NCBI GenBank assembly: GCA_945643635.1 | Contig: CALZFC010000053.1 | Span: 573,501 to 637,500, forward strand | Direction of reading: 5' to 3' | DNA from: Allodiplogaster sudhausi | Taxonomy: Eukaryota > Nematoda > Chromadorea > Rhabditida > Diplogasteridae | Length of the DNA stretch: 64,000 nucleotides | Part shown: positions 34,413 to 44,652 of the stretch, in pieces | How the letters are laid out: each line of letters begins with the position of its first letter | Position numbering within the stretch: position 1 is the first letter of the stretch | Translations under genes and position numbers: made by a program | The notes under the pieces: generated by a model | Seen by the model: only the letters and a program-made list of their open reading frames with translations | What the model was told of the DNA's origin: nothing | Databases searched by the model: none

Positions 34413-35560
34413 GGAGGGAGAGGCTGAGGAAAGGACTTTTTTAGGGTATAATATGGTGAGAAGGATCAGCTTTGTTATTACGTACAAAGTTCTGGGGCCA
34501 ACGTCTTAGTTTTAAATATCAAAAGAATATAAATTAATTCAGACATCTCTAAGTTATAAAAAAAAACCTGAAGAGCGCGCCGCTGGCAGAGCAGCTCCAT
34601 CTGGTCGATGAACTCGTTGCCGCCGTAGTAGCTTAAACATTTTTTTTTAATTTAATTTTTTGAAAATAGAAAATAATTAAGGAATTATGAATTATTCTCA
34701 CATTTCAATTTTAAAAAATAATCATATTCCTGCTTATTCTATTCCTGAAAAGAATCTCTCATAGCGGAAATATTTAAGTCATAATCCGCGTGAACGAGAA
34801 ATACAAATTGCCGCCAATACAACTAGACTTAATTTTTCTCGAATTTATTTTTTCAGGTATAAAATATCCCTCTTTTTTCTTGCTAACCGAGCGCCGGGGT
34901 AGCCTTCAGAGTACTTATTCGTCATAGATGAAGACAGCGCGTCACAGACGGCCTAAAATGAGATTTCGTTGCGGGACTCAAATGGTTACGGCATACTCTC
35001 AAGATATGGAATATTAGTTATACCTGGGTAGTGAAGTTCTCAGAGGCGATTAGCTCGAGGCCGCGTCGTTGACGACGGCGCTCCTAAAAATGATCACTTT
35101 ACTCTTTTTCTCATTCCTCTGTCTCTCTCTCTCCTCTCCATCATTACTCTCTCGTTTTTCCTTCTCTCCTCCCTCTCTCCCCTACCTGGACCATGATGTC
35201 GTAGGCTTCAGGGTCGGCTGTCTTGACGTCGTCCTTGAGCATGTTCGACCCAGCGTACGCGACTCGCTCCACCGGCACGAGTGGAGTGTGCACCTGAGAG
35301 AGGAGTACTGTAAAAGGGGTACGGTAGGCGGACTCTTCTTCAGCATATATGGGTAACTACTGTTGGAAAAATGGCTTGGACTATAATTTGTTTTTCTTCT
35401 ATTTCTTTCATACCACGAGTATTCGAGAACATGATGAACAATCATGTTTGAAGTCTTCAAAAGGTAGGTTCTTTTAATATAAGAATTTAAAAAAGTTAAC
35501 AAAAGTTTAAATCTTTAGCTTGTTTTTTTTACAAACCTTGTCGACTCCATTGGTTGCCAT
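24321..35560 (-). CDS. mel-32: Serine hydroxymethyltransferase
   Basis: SHMT converts serine and tetrahydrofolate to glycine and 5,10-methylene-THF using pyridoxal phosphate. Seventeen coding exons (5' to 3': 35537-35560, 35186-35293, 35024-35083, 34888-34952, 34568-34631, 34191-34339, 33593-33656, 33358-33439, 33046-33104, 32447-32600, 32036-32149, 31526-31584, 31323-31386, 31106-31150, 30722-30832, 24644-24765, 24321-24437) sum to 1461 bases, 486 residues, with all phases closing. Motifs in order: [65 protein letters not shown], the PLP-lysine motif [47 protein letters not shown] and the C-terminal [14 protein letters not shown]. The start MATNGVDK has no transit peptide, so a cytosolic form. 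The ATG lies 18 bases after a CCCTTTTCAG acceptor. The intron between the last two long exons holds a 5.5 kb MULE. Four donors begin GTACGGTAG. Confidence 0.96.
25098..26267. repeat. Left terminal inverted repeat of the MULE
   Basis: Pairs with 29732-30568. The inner limit is the pair CTTATTTTCTTTGTTATT (26252-26269) and its complement at 29731-29748. It is about 330 bases longer than the right repeat because of an internal tandem array. Confidence 0.85.
25545..25920. repeat. Tandem array in left TIR, unit about 72-90 bp, five copies
   Basis: The block GGGTGAAATCTTCGTCCCTG plus GTATTGGGGGGCCTATGA occurs at about 25550, 25625, 25711, 25785 and 25857, separated by CACTGGGTTCCACCTACG and one or two ACATTTGAGCAACG spacers. 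The right TIR has only one copy (complement at about 30114-30160). Confidence 0.85.
26485..29395 (+). CDS. MULE transposase with FLYWCH zinc finger
   Basis: DNA-mediated cut-and-paste transposase. Start MATPPGPSR (26485-26510) joins in phase to [20 protein letters not shown]. The FLYWCH finger spans two exons: [15 protein letters not shown], then [15 protein letters not shown] and [11 protein letters not shown] (C, C, H, H ligands). A linker exon (27438-27641) leads to the RNase-H-like MULE core: [30 protein letters not shown] (first Asp region), [40 protein letters not shown] (Glu), then [15 protein letters not shown] with the CxxH typical of MULEs. C-terminal exons give [20 protein letters not shown] and [20 protein letters not shown], ending at TAA 29393-29395. 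About eleven exons with canonical GT-AG introns; one junction near 28560 is less certain. Confidence 0.88.
29732..30568. repeat. Right terminal inverted repeat of the MULE
   Basis: Reverse complement of the left TIR with scattered differences; contains repeated GTTGCTCAA and a single copy of the unit that forms the left tandem array. Confidence 0.88.
31954..32028. repeat. Long pure CT microsatellite in SHMT intron
   Basis: About 36 uninterrupted CT units directly upstream (on the plus strand) of the exon at 32036, which on the coding strand is a GA run right after the donor of that exon. Other SHMT introns have GA runs at 31400-31500, 32609-32840 and 34344-34425. Confidence 0.95.
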
Positions 35561-35582
35561 GCTGAGATGAAGGCAAGCCTGA
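35561..35582 (-). promoter_or_regulatory. Splice acceptor just before the SHMT ATG (possible trans-splice site)
   Basis: On the minus strand CTTTCCCTTTTCAG precedes an 18-base leader and ATG. In nematodes such a site is often the spliced-leader acceptor, but a cis-spliced 5' UTR exon would look the same. Confidence 0.4.
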
Positions 35583-35599
35583 AAAGGGAAAGATTAAAA

Positions 35600-37616
35600 T
35601 GCATTTAAGTCGGCCAATTTGAAAAGAAGAAAAGCTACAGCGGAAGTCCCCGGTGACCTAGATAAATCATGTAATACCAATCGAGTACGAACGAGGATGA
35701 ACGGGAAGTGGAGAAGAATGAATGGAAAGATAAGGAATGAATGGACGCAGCGATGTAAAGATAAAAAAAAAAACAAGAAGAGGATGGAATAAGAGAGAAT
35801 GGTACACTTTGTCCACAAGTTATTCATAGATATGCAACCATTTCCAATGGTCTCGAATAAGAAAAAAGGAAGAAAAAGTCACCAACATAAGAAGTTTTTT
35901 TTTACATTTGCACTGGTTCGATTAAAATAAGTGATTACAACGACAAGGAAAGTCGAAAGAAATGAAACATCAACATGAGAACGGAATGTTCATAACATTG
36001 GAATAGATTATGATGAGCGGTACACCCATTTTAAAGCTGTGAAAGCCTTATCAAATTGGCATGATGATTTGCCTTGATAATGATATATGGGTGCAGAAAC
36101 AGCGAGAAGTTGCTTTGACCCTGTCTACAACTAGGATAGCATCTAGGAATGCAGTAGTGTGATTTCAAGAAAATATTCAAGTAAGAATGATGCAATCTTT
36201 CTTTGTCCGATGATAAATACAAGTGAAATACAACAAGTTGGAACTAGTCTGAGAACTACTTTCGAGCTGCAAAAAATGCAGAGATCAGCATTTGGTGGGA
36301 AGAAAGGGCGAGACAACCGAAAGAAAGAAGAGCCTGAACGGGAAAAGGGCGGAGAGAGGAAAGGGATCATCTTCTCTCTTTATCGAGACACGATATGCTG
36401 CTCCAGCAAATCGAACCATCTCTGGTCGAGGAGAGAGTGGCGCGATCATAGGAACGATATGCTCGGATGCAGAAGAAGAGAAAGGGGAGAGAGAGAGAGA
36501 GAAGTATAGGGAAGAAGTGAAAAGATCGTGGAATGTTGAGAGAGCACAGGCAGTCATAAGATTGTTAAGTGAGCACGAATAATTTGAACGCGGCCAAAAG
36601 TGCGCCTAGGCAATGGAAGAAAAAAGGAGCGAGAGAATGTTGAGGAAGAGAGGCAGGAAGGGAGAGAAAGAGGGAGAGGAAGAGAAAAAGGGATACAAAA
36701 GGGATACAAAGAGACAAAGTGAGAGCGGCAGAGAAAGAGAGAAACCTTGGTTTGAAGCGTTGCAGCAGCCGCCGCAGCTGATGACCCAGAGCGAGATGAG
36801 GAAGGAAGGAGGCGGAGAAGAGTCGCTGCCCTCGCAGACATCCACAGCTAAAGACCGACAAAGTCAGGAGGGTGTCTTCCCGCGCGCGCCAAAATTCAAC
36901 TTTTTAAAAGGCTATTTTTTCTGGCGGCACAAACAAAGGCAGAGTTTCGCATTTCTTATACGACAAACTGGAAAGACGACAAGAATAAGGCACTACGAGC
37001 GCTGCAAAAAATTGTACCAAAAGAAATGTTTATTTAATGAAAAGCATTTCGAAAACAAAATGTAATTTTTTTGGCTTTTTGCCATCAAACTGTTTATTAT
37101 TTATACTAGGTACAATTTTAAAATCCACACGTTAATTTGTGTTTATCACTAACGTAAATAATTAATGTAACTTACACCATTAACGTGATCGATACTGTAC
37201 CGCGATCCCGTGATATGTTTTGTTCTTTTCGATCTCATTCATATCTAACTGCTATTTTTCTAGCTTACATACACACCCTCCCACTTACTCACTTATTCAC
37301 TCCGTCTCTTTCCCTTTTTTATTAGATGCAGGCAACATAGGAGGGAAGTATATTCATAGAAAGGTTTATAATTTTATAATTTTATTAAAGTAGTACATAC
37401 AAATTGAAAGTCATAAGCCAGTTTGCAATGTTGCAGAGTCGCGAAAAATGAAAAAAAAATCGTAAAATCAAGCTGGAATTGAGCCGTGCGCAATCGAATT
37501 GATAAGGTAGCATGTGGCGTGACCAGCAATGGAAGAATGAGGGAAAGAGAGACAGAGAGAGAGAGAGAAAAGCATACTAACAAGAGAGAGAGAGAGAGAG
37601 CGCGAAGAGAGAGAGC

Positions 37617-37658
<42 letters not shown>

Positions 37659-39080
37659 ATACTAGCAGAAGGTAGTGAGAGAGAGAACAGACAGGCAGAG
37701 ATGAAAAAGACAAAACTTATTCTATCAATCGAAGTCTTTTCGCTTTTATTTACGAGTAGTGAGGTTTTTGAGTTAATGCACAGAAATTGGAAGAAAGAAA
37801 AAGAGCGAGAATGAGATTCATATCATGTGCAGAGAGATGAGAAAATTGTAAAGGAAGCCACGTGTCCTTATCAAGACCAGTTCCTCAAATACAAAACATT
37901 TCTCGCCGCATCTTGGTCAGATAAGAAATCTGTTGATCATGAGTTCCTATATTATTAGTAGCTTATCTGTCCAATATAAAAAAAAACAAGGTTTTTTCAT
38001 TGCGCTTGCAATAACGGCAATTGTTATAAATCCTTTTTTTTATTCGCGATATTGTGAAGTATGGAAAGTGAAGCATACAAAATTATCGGTATCTATAAGC
38101 TGGAGGATGGTTGTGCTTCTTCAGAGTGAGAGGCAAGACGAGTCGTGTGGACGTGGACGGTTGTAGATGGCACATGCTTGGTTCCGAGTGTGGCTCAAAT
38201 GTAAGGGGTTATGGAAATGTTCTTGATTGTATTGTTGTGCTCCATGTACATACATACTAGCAATGTCGCCCCGTATCTTGGTACAAAGGAGGGATCGGAG
38301 GAGTCGGAGGGAACCAAATGCTTCTTCGCAAATAACTATTGTCCTAGGAACGACTAAAATATTTTGAATGATACATTAGTTCATTTATCGAGAACGGATG
38401 TTACTGTTAAAAAATCAATATTTTCTGATCGTCTGATAAAACTTTGGCAGTTTTTGCGTATACAATTTTTTTTTTTTTTGATCTCTTCCCACGTCCCCAA
38501 CAAGTCAAATAAGAGATTTAATTAGTGATAAGGGATATCACCAAATCAGAACTAATCACACAGGTTCATCAACTGAGAAGATTCATCATACAATGCTGTA
38601 TCTCTTATTTGCACTGACCTTATAAGCCATTATGGTGAGAGTTTATTGGCCATTACGAACGAATCCTACAAATTTCCCCTTCTTGCTCATAACTGTTATG
38701 AGCTATTTAGAGACTACGACCAATTTTCTACGATCCGCGCTCATTTTGGAATTTTTTCCAAGAAAGTTCAAAATTTGTGAGAGATTTTTTTTTAGAGATT
38801 AATTATATTCAAATGGTTGCGAAATAGCAAAGATTCTTCATTCCGGCCACTCCCTTACTCATTCGCATTCTACGCCTTCGCAGCGGGTGGTCGACTCTCC
38901 CGCGGCTCTTCCCCGAAGACTCTCGCTAACGAGATCGAACAAGCTAGTGTTCTCCTTCGATCCATCTTGTACAAATATAGAAATATATTTAGTGAGCGAA
39001 TTTATAGGGTCGACTATATCAAAAAAACTTTTTAAAATGCACACAAATAAGTTAATAAAAAAAAATATATTTAACCTTAG
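35600..39080. other. Intergenic region between SHMT and the MSP-domain gene
   Basis: No supported gene. It holds GA tracts (36470-36520, 36620-36740, 37550-37690), AT-rich unique DNA and short ORFs made of Arg/Glu or Leu/Ser repeats. A block at 38847-38960 (TACGCCTTCGCAGCGGGTGG...) is GC-rich and could be a 5' exon of the MSP gene, but no frame links clearly to 39081. Confidence 0.6.
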
Positions 39081-40940
39081 ATGGCTGCTGCTCCGGGAGC
39101 GAACCAAGCAGCGGTTCCGCTTGTTGGTTTTTTTCCTATCTAAAAATTGAAATATGAAGTAGATTTATACTTTCAAACAATAATTAAATTAATTTATAAA
39201 ATCAATTAATAATTTTTTCAGGTAACCACGAAAGCAATCGAGTGCGCTCAGGATAAGGCATGTTGTTTTTTTTTCTAAAAATATAATTGAAAAAGATTAT
39301 AGTTAAAACAAAATCTTTCAGGATTAATAAAAAGAAAAAGTGTAAAATATATTTTTTAAGTGATTTAAATTAAAACAATAATAAATACTCGAGGTGGTCT
39401 TCAACTGCGGTGGCGGTCGTGCTGTCGTCGTCGACATGAAGGTCAAGAATCTCACCGATAAGCGGCAGCTCTTCAAGGTGTGCTTTACGTTCGAGTGGAC
39501 GGGTGGGCGGGGCATATCCAGATGCAACAAGAATTACATGCTCAAATTCAAATTAGCAAGCGAACGAAGTCTATGTAAAGGCGCAAACCGATCGTCATTG
39601 CAAATTTACCAGGAAATAGAGCTTTGAAGAAATTTCACCACCGATTAGGGGTGAAAGTTGAGATCAAAATTGGTGGGTAAAATCCACTGAATTGATATAA
39701 CCGTGCCTGATGAATAGCTCAAAGGACAGGTGGAGCTTATCACCCACCGACTTCGAGTGAAAATAATGGCATCAATCGAGAAGACAGTGGACGGGTGGGC
39801 GGAGCCTATTGCATTTTTCTTCAGGTCAAGTGCACGTCGTCGAGCGTCTTCCGCGTCCAGCCGCCTCTCGGCAAATTCGAGAAGAATGAGACGATCTCCT
39901 TCCGGTTCTGGTTCCAGAACCGGCGCGTCCCGGTAAGCTTCTGCGGGGATTTGGCAAAAAGCTGGATGGTGCCAAGAATGGGGAAAAGGACGTGAGGGCG
40001 GGGCCAAGGATGGAGAAGGAAGATTGGCTGAAGTTAAAATGAACTGAATATCGATGTAAGTAGTCTGCGTATTCGATTGTGAAATTCTTCGAGAAGAGTT
40101 TTCAATTTCATTTTCCCACTCTCCGATTGGGTCACTTTCTTCTCCCTTACTCACTTTCTCTCTCTCACTCCTACTGTCGCTTTCTCTGTCTTTTTTCTAG
40201 TTTTCTCTCTCCCCTCTTTCTTTTTCTCTTATCTCTCTCTCTCTCTATCTCTCTCTTTCCCTCCCCTCTTCAGTCGACGACCAAACACTACTTCGCCATC
40301 CACGTCATCGCGGACGAAACGAAGGAGGCCAAGGACGTCTTCGCCAGTCGCGCCACTTCGGATGGTCAACGAATTACTTTTAATTGTTTAAAGCGGCCAA
40401 TCTAATAAGAATATAATCCAATCAGTCATGAAATTCTCGAGAAATGCAAAAATTATAATTTCCCGCGCCGTTCAGGCTACTGGCGTCTTCCGGTCGTCTT
40501 CAATCTCACACAGCAGGCTACCGATCCGGCGGGCGCTGAGGTCCTGCTAATTTTTGCGATCGATTTTTTGACGGGAGGTCAAAATCACACTTTGAACAAG
40601 AACGAATAGAATCACGTTTCGAGAGCAGTGTTGGCCTAGGAATACGGTAGGCAGTGCGGTGCTGTAAACAGGCCTTAGAGTTTAACGAATCTCATACATA
40701 ATGTTTCATTGAGATCCTGGATACTGTAATTTCTTCCAGTCATATATTCTATTTCACGGGATACGGTATGTCATGAGATTGCTTGTGATGAGAGCTCAAA
40801 AAAGCATTGAAGAATTGTGGGCGTTTTCTTAATATTGAGACAAGTTCTATTTTCAGGTGCCCAAGTCGCTGATGCAAGCCACGAGCAGCGCGGTGAGCGT
40901 CGTGAAGAAGCCGGGCGACGCGCCCGCGGACGCCAAGTGA
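39081..40940 (+). CDS. MSP-domain protein
   Basis: Seven exons (39081-39122, 39222-39257, 39394-39477, 39825-39932, 40274-40364, 40476-40540, 40857-40940) close in frame to 169 residues. The immunoglobulin-like major sperm protein fold is recognisable from VVVDMKVKNLTDKRQLFKVK, then CTSSSVFRVQPPLGKFEKNE, TISFRFWFQNRRVP and KHYFAIHVIADETKEAKDVF. MSP-domain proteins form the motility cytoskeleton of amoeboid nematode sperm, while VAP-type members bind FFAT motifs at the ER. This protein has no C-terminal membrane anchor (it ends VVKKPGDAPADAK), and seven exons is unusual for classical MSPs, so it is better called MSP-like. The ATG sits directly after TTAACCTTAG. The second intron starts with GC (GATAAG|GCATGT), with no in-frame GT alternative. 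Confidence 0.85.
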
Positions 40941-41181
40941 CTCGGCAGCCCACCGTAACCCACCGCTTTCCTACCGTACCCCTCCAAACACTAACCGTAC
41001 CCTGGCCCCACCTCATATAAAAGAATGTTGTAGATAAATGTACTTTGTGACGGATTCACATGGTTTTATTTGATTATTATTCGCGAAATGGTATAATATG
41101 GAAAGGAAAGCATAAAAACTTATACGACATGAGAAATTTCTGAAAATTGGACACCGGAAAAGCAAGAAGATTTACGGTGAT

Positions 41182-42223
41182 TCAGTGTGTGATTGCGATG
41201 ACAGTAAGGAAGATTGCAAGGACAGAGGCAAGAAGAGCGGTGTGGTCGTGGGCGGCACCGTTCTCCGCTTCGGTTGGCGATGTAGTAGGCATTACCGTTG
41301 TTGTAGTCGTCGATGGCACCATAGTGGACTCGGGAGAAGAGGCCGTGACATTCCTGATTGCATCATACCTTCCATTACTGCCTTCAAACTTGAAGAGAGC
41401 TGTATAATTCCATTTCTGCTGCGTCGACTGCAGCACCGTTTGCGTGAAGGCCTCCATTTTCTCCTTGTACTCGCGAAGATCCTAGGAAAGTCGAGTTTCC
41501 CATTATGCCAGATTCTAACAATTAGCATACTGTATTTACACGGAATAACTTTTGACTCAACAAGCAACTGAGTAAGCCAAATAGAACCCATATTTCTCTG
41601 TTTTTTCCCCTCTGAATTTTTATTTTGAAATGCTTATAAATGATTGCGATTGTGGTTCAAAGGGAGTTATTGAAATATACATAATTGTATTTTTGTGCTG
41701 TATGCAAATAATTGTTTTGGAATCTTCTTGCATTGAAAAGAAACTAAATTCCGTATGTTTCTCTGTTATTCAAGCGAAATTGCATTAAATTGTAAAAGAA
41801 CAAACCTCCGGGCTGGAAGAGTTCACGCAATCCCAATCCTTAAATGAGCCGCAAGAGTGACTTCCAATGCATATATTGAATGCTGCCTGAAAGGAGGTTT
41901 AGGCTACCTAGTTTAGTTTAGTTCCATACTCGTGCACTCACAAGTCTGCTAATAGAATATATGTTCATACTTGTTTGACCTTATCGATAGTAAAACTCAT
42001 TCCATACACATACATACACATGTATATTATAAGTATTAGAATAAATACGTACAAATGCACATGCTTCGCATTTTCTTAATGAATATGCCTTCAGATTCTT
42101 GAAGATGGAACTGTCCAGGCCCTCGGTTGTCTGAGCAAAATGACATTCACGAATGGCGACGACGGCCAAGGTGAGAGCAGTGAAGAGGAAGAAGAAGAAC
42201 GCGCAGCCGCAGCCAGAAGACAT
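41182..42223 (-). CDS. Small Cys-rich secreted protein, probably GPI-anchored (paralogue 1)
   Basis: Three exons, 42053-42223, 41806-41886 and 41182-41481, all phase 0, give 183 residues. Signal peptide MSSGCGCAFFFFLFTALTLA, then a Cys domain (REC, KCEACAF, NICIGSHSCGSFKDWDCVNS), a helical segment DLREYKEKMEAFTQTVLQST, a Thr/Pro/Ser-rich stalk (MVPSTTTTTVMPTTSPTEAE) and a hydrophobic end HTALLASVLAIFLTVIAITH with no basic tail, as in GPI-anchor signals. NWT- and NVT-type N-glycosylation sites are present. Function unknown. The neighbour at 43621-44652 has the same exon structure and 27-residue middle exon, so the pair arose by tandem duplication. Confidence 0.8.
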
Positions 42224-43600
42224 CTCAAGAGTTCTAGATGCCGTACAAAAACGAGAGCTGAAGGAGCAAAAAGCAAGAATGAAGAAGAAATGAAATGGAA
42301 GGGGTTAATGAGGCGGTTTTATTTTGAAGAAGCTGGCAACATTTTTTCATCGCTCCTTGCCTGTTTTCGCTTCTTTTTGTTCTGACTAATCTTTGCTTAT
42401 TCATTTTCTTGTTCTCTCAATGAATCACAGCCAACTCGAATCCTTCGCGAATCGTCCAGAATTGAACGGTGTAAACTTTCTAAAGTTCAACAATCATATG
42501 CCACTTCGCGGGTCAATGAGTCATCATTTTGCCATTTTGAACATGTTCTTTATGGATCTAATGCGTCAATTTGCATCTCAGCATAAGGATATTTATGATG
42601 AAAAGTCAAAGGGCGGATCGAGATGAAAGCGGGTGAAGAGTGAGGAATGAATATCTTAGTTGTTGACTCAACGAATCTGGTATTTCGACTCATACTATTC
42701 GCCAGCTTCATACCTCATGAAGAAAGGCTTTATGAATAAACCTGATGTTTCCTTGAAAGTTGCAGGAGTTCAACGATTTATAATATCAGGAAACTCGGGA
42801 AAATATTTATTTCAGGAGAACATGTTTGATCTTGAGTTTTGTAGGGAGTGATTGTTCGTGTCGAATGTGCTTTGAACAAGTATGTAGTCACAACATTGCT
42901 TGCATTTCAAATCAGTCTCTCAACTCCTTTGCTCTCGTTGCTCTTACATATACTTCCTTTATTTGAAAGATAAGAAGAAGCTACAGCTTGCTCACATCAA
43001 CTCTTCATTCCCTCCCTTAGGCGATTTCTCTCCCTCGGCTGCCCCCAATGTCTCTCTTTCCCTCCCTCACTCTCTTCCGCTGATGAACGTCGAAGGAATC
43101 GCAAACAAAATGTCGCTCGAGAACTTGAAGGAAGCCGTCGTGATAGCATAGGAAATCAAAACGTCGCAGAAGAAGTAGACGTTGGAAAAGATGTTCATAG
43201 ATGATCTTTGGCATTCGACGCGTCGCGCGTCAACTGGCGCGTGCTCCCGAAATATGGGACTAGCATTTAAAAATGTCGTCGTGACGTTAATGGTCGGACC
43301 GAAATGAAAAAATTTGTTTGGAATCGACATGGTACTTTACATCTAGAAAGTAGACGCGGATGTTACAAATCTGCACCTGGTATATCCGGTTATTATAACG
43401 AATTTTATATTTCCTTTATGATAGCTCGGTTATTCGCGACATTGTTAATGACATCGCACTGAAGTTGACAAGGCGACATGGTTATTCGTATAGAATGAAT
43501 AGCATCAAAATTATCCGACAGGTGAAATATCTGCACACTGGTCACCGGAAGCATTATAAGATGAATAGTTTAGGAAAGCAAAAAGTAGCAAAATCACAAC
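42224..43600. other. Spacer between the two Cys-rich paralogues
   Basis: No supported gene. Part of the spacer is itself duplicated: the segment around 42410-42560 (CATTTTCTTGTTCTCTCAAT, GAGTCATCATTTTGCC, TTTGAACATGTTC) resembles 44830-44960 upstream of paralogue 2. A weak frame near 43080-43150 (LENLKEAVVIA) has no splice support. Confidence 0.5.
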
Positions 43601-43647
43601 TTTACTGCAATCTCAATTACTCAAAGAGTAATTGAGATAGCAGTAAA
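43601..43647. other. Long hairpin spanning the stop codon of paralogue 2
   Basis: TTTACTGC, A, ATCTCAATTACTC, loop AAA, GAGTAATTGAGAT, A, GCAGTAAA: 21 of 22 arm positions pair. The stop codon (complement of 43621-43623) sits at the tip and the last codons lie in one arm. Paralogue 1 has no equivalent. Confidence 0.8.
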
Positions 43648-44414
43648 GAAGAAGACCAGGACAGATGCAAGAAGAGCCGTGTGGTCGGGGGCGGTTCCGT
43701 TCTCCGGTTCGGTTGTAGATGCACCAGGCACCACCGCTGTTGTTGCCGATGATGGCACAACGCTGGGTTCGGGCGATGTAGTCGAAGATTCAGTGGAAGT
43801 TGTTGGTGCCGTCGAAGGCACAACGCTGGGTTCGGTCGATGTTGCTGAAGACGCCGTGGTGTTAATTGTATTCGTTTGAGTTTCAAAGTCCCAGCTTATG
43901 AATGAAGCTGTATAATTCCAATTTTCCTGCGTGGCCTGCAGCTTTGCTTGCGTGGCGTTCTCCACAATCTTCTTGAACTCGAGAAGATCCTAGGAAAGCC
44001 GTGTTTCCGTTTTTAGACGATATTTAGATTTAATTACTTTACCTTCAACAAGCTGCATAGCTAAATCATAGTGTACTTGAACCCATATTTCTGTTTATTT
44101 GTGAATCACGGTGCTTACAAATTATTCGGATGCAAGAGTTATGGATATTACTTGATTGTATGCTTGTGCTCTATGACCATATTCATTTGGACCTTTACTG
44201 CACTAGAAAGAAACAGAATTCCATAATGAATGCCTTCTAAAAGGTTCTCCTTTGTTGGATTGAATTGCAAAACAATAAACCTCCGAGCTTGCAGAATCCA
44301 CGCATCTAGTATCCGCATACCAACCGCAGCTTTGACTTCCAATGCTTATCTCGAATTTTCCCTGAAAAGAGGTGTAGACGGACCAATTATTACAATTGTT
44401 AGAAATGCTCTTTC

Positions 44415-44446
<32 letters not shown>

Positions 44447-44652
44447 TGATATATATATAAGGTATTTAATAAATATGTACGAACAACTGCACACGCTTCG
44501 CACGCTGCCAGGTTTTGATTGTGATTGATGAAGATGGGATTGTTCATATTAGTTGTCTGCATAACATGACATAGCAGAATGCTTTCAGCGACGTCAGCCA
44601 AGCTGACGGCTGCGAAGAGGAAGAAGAAGAGATGGCGACAGCCAGAACGCAT
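43621..44652 (-). CDS. Small Cys-rich secreted protein, probably GPI-anchored (paralogue 2)
   Basis: Exons 44485-44652, 44281-44361 and 43621-43989 are all phase 0 and give 205 residues. Signal peptide MRSGCRHLFFFLFAAVSLAD, Cys domain (LLCHV, ACEACAV, ISIGSQSCGWYADTRCVDS), helical DLLEFKKIVENATQAKLQA, and a stalk longer than in paralogue 1 made of repeats of SVVPS/STTSPEPSVVPSS, then HTALLASVLVFFFTAISITL. An upstream in-frame ATG would add MEMCSSNLE; I chose the second ATG because it aligns with paralogue 1 and follows the shared CTTGAG. Cell-surface location inferred from the ends of the protein. Confidence 0.8.
44416..44459. repeat. TA microsatellite in intron of paralogue 2
   Basis: Alternating TA of about 40 bases with one CA interruption; absent from paralogue 1, whose intron has only a short CATACATA run. 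Confidence 0.85.
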
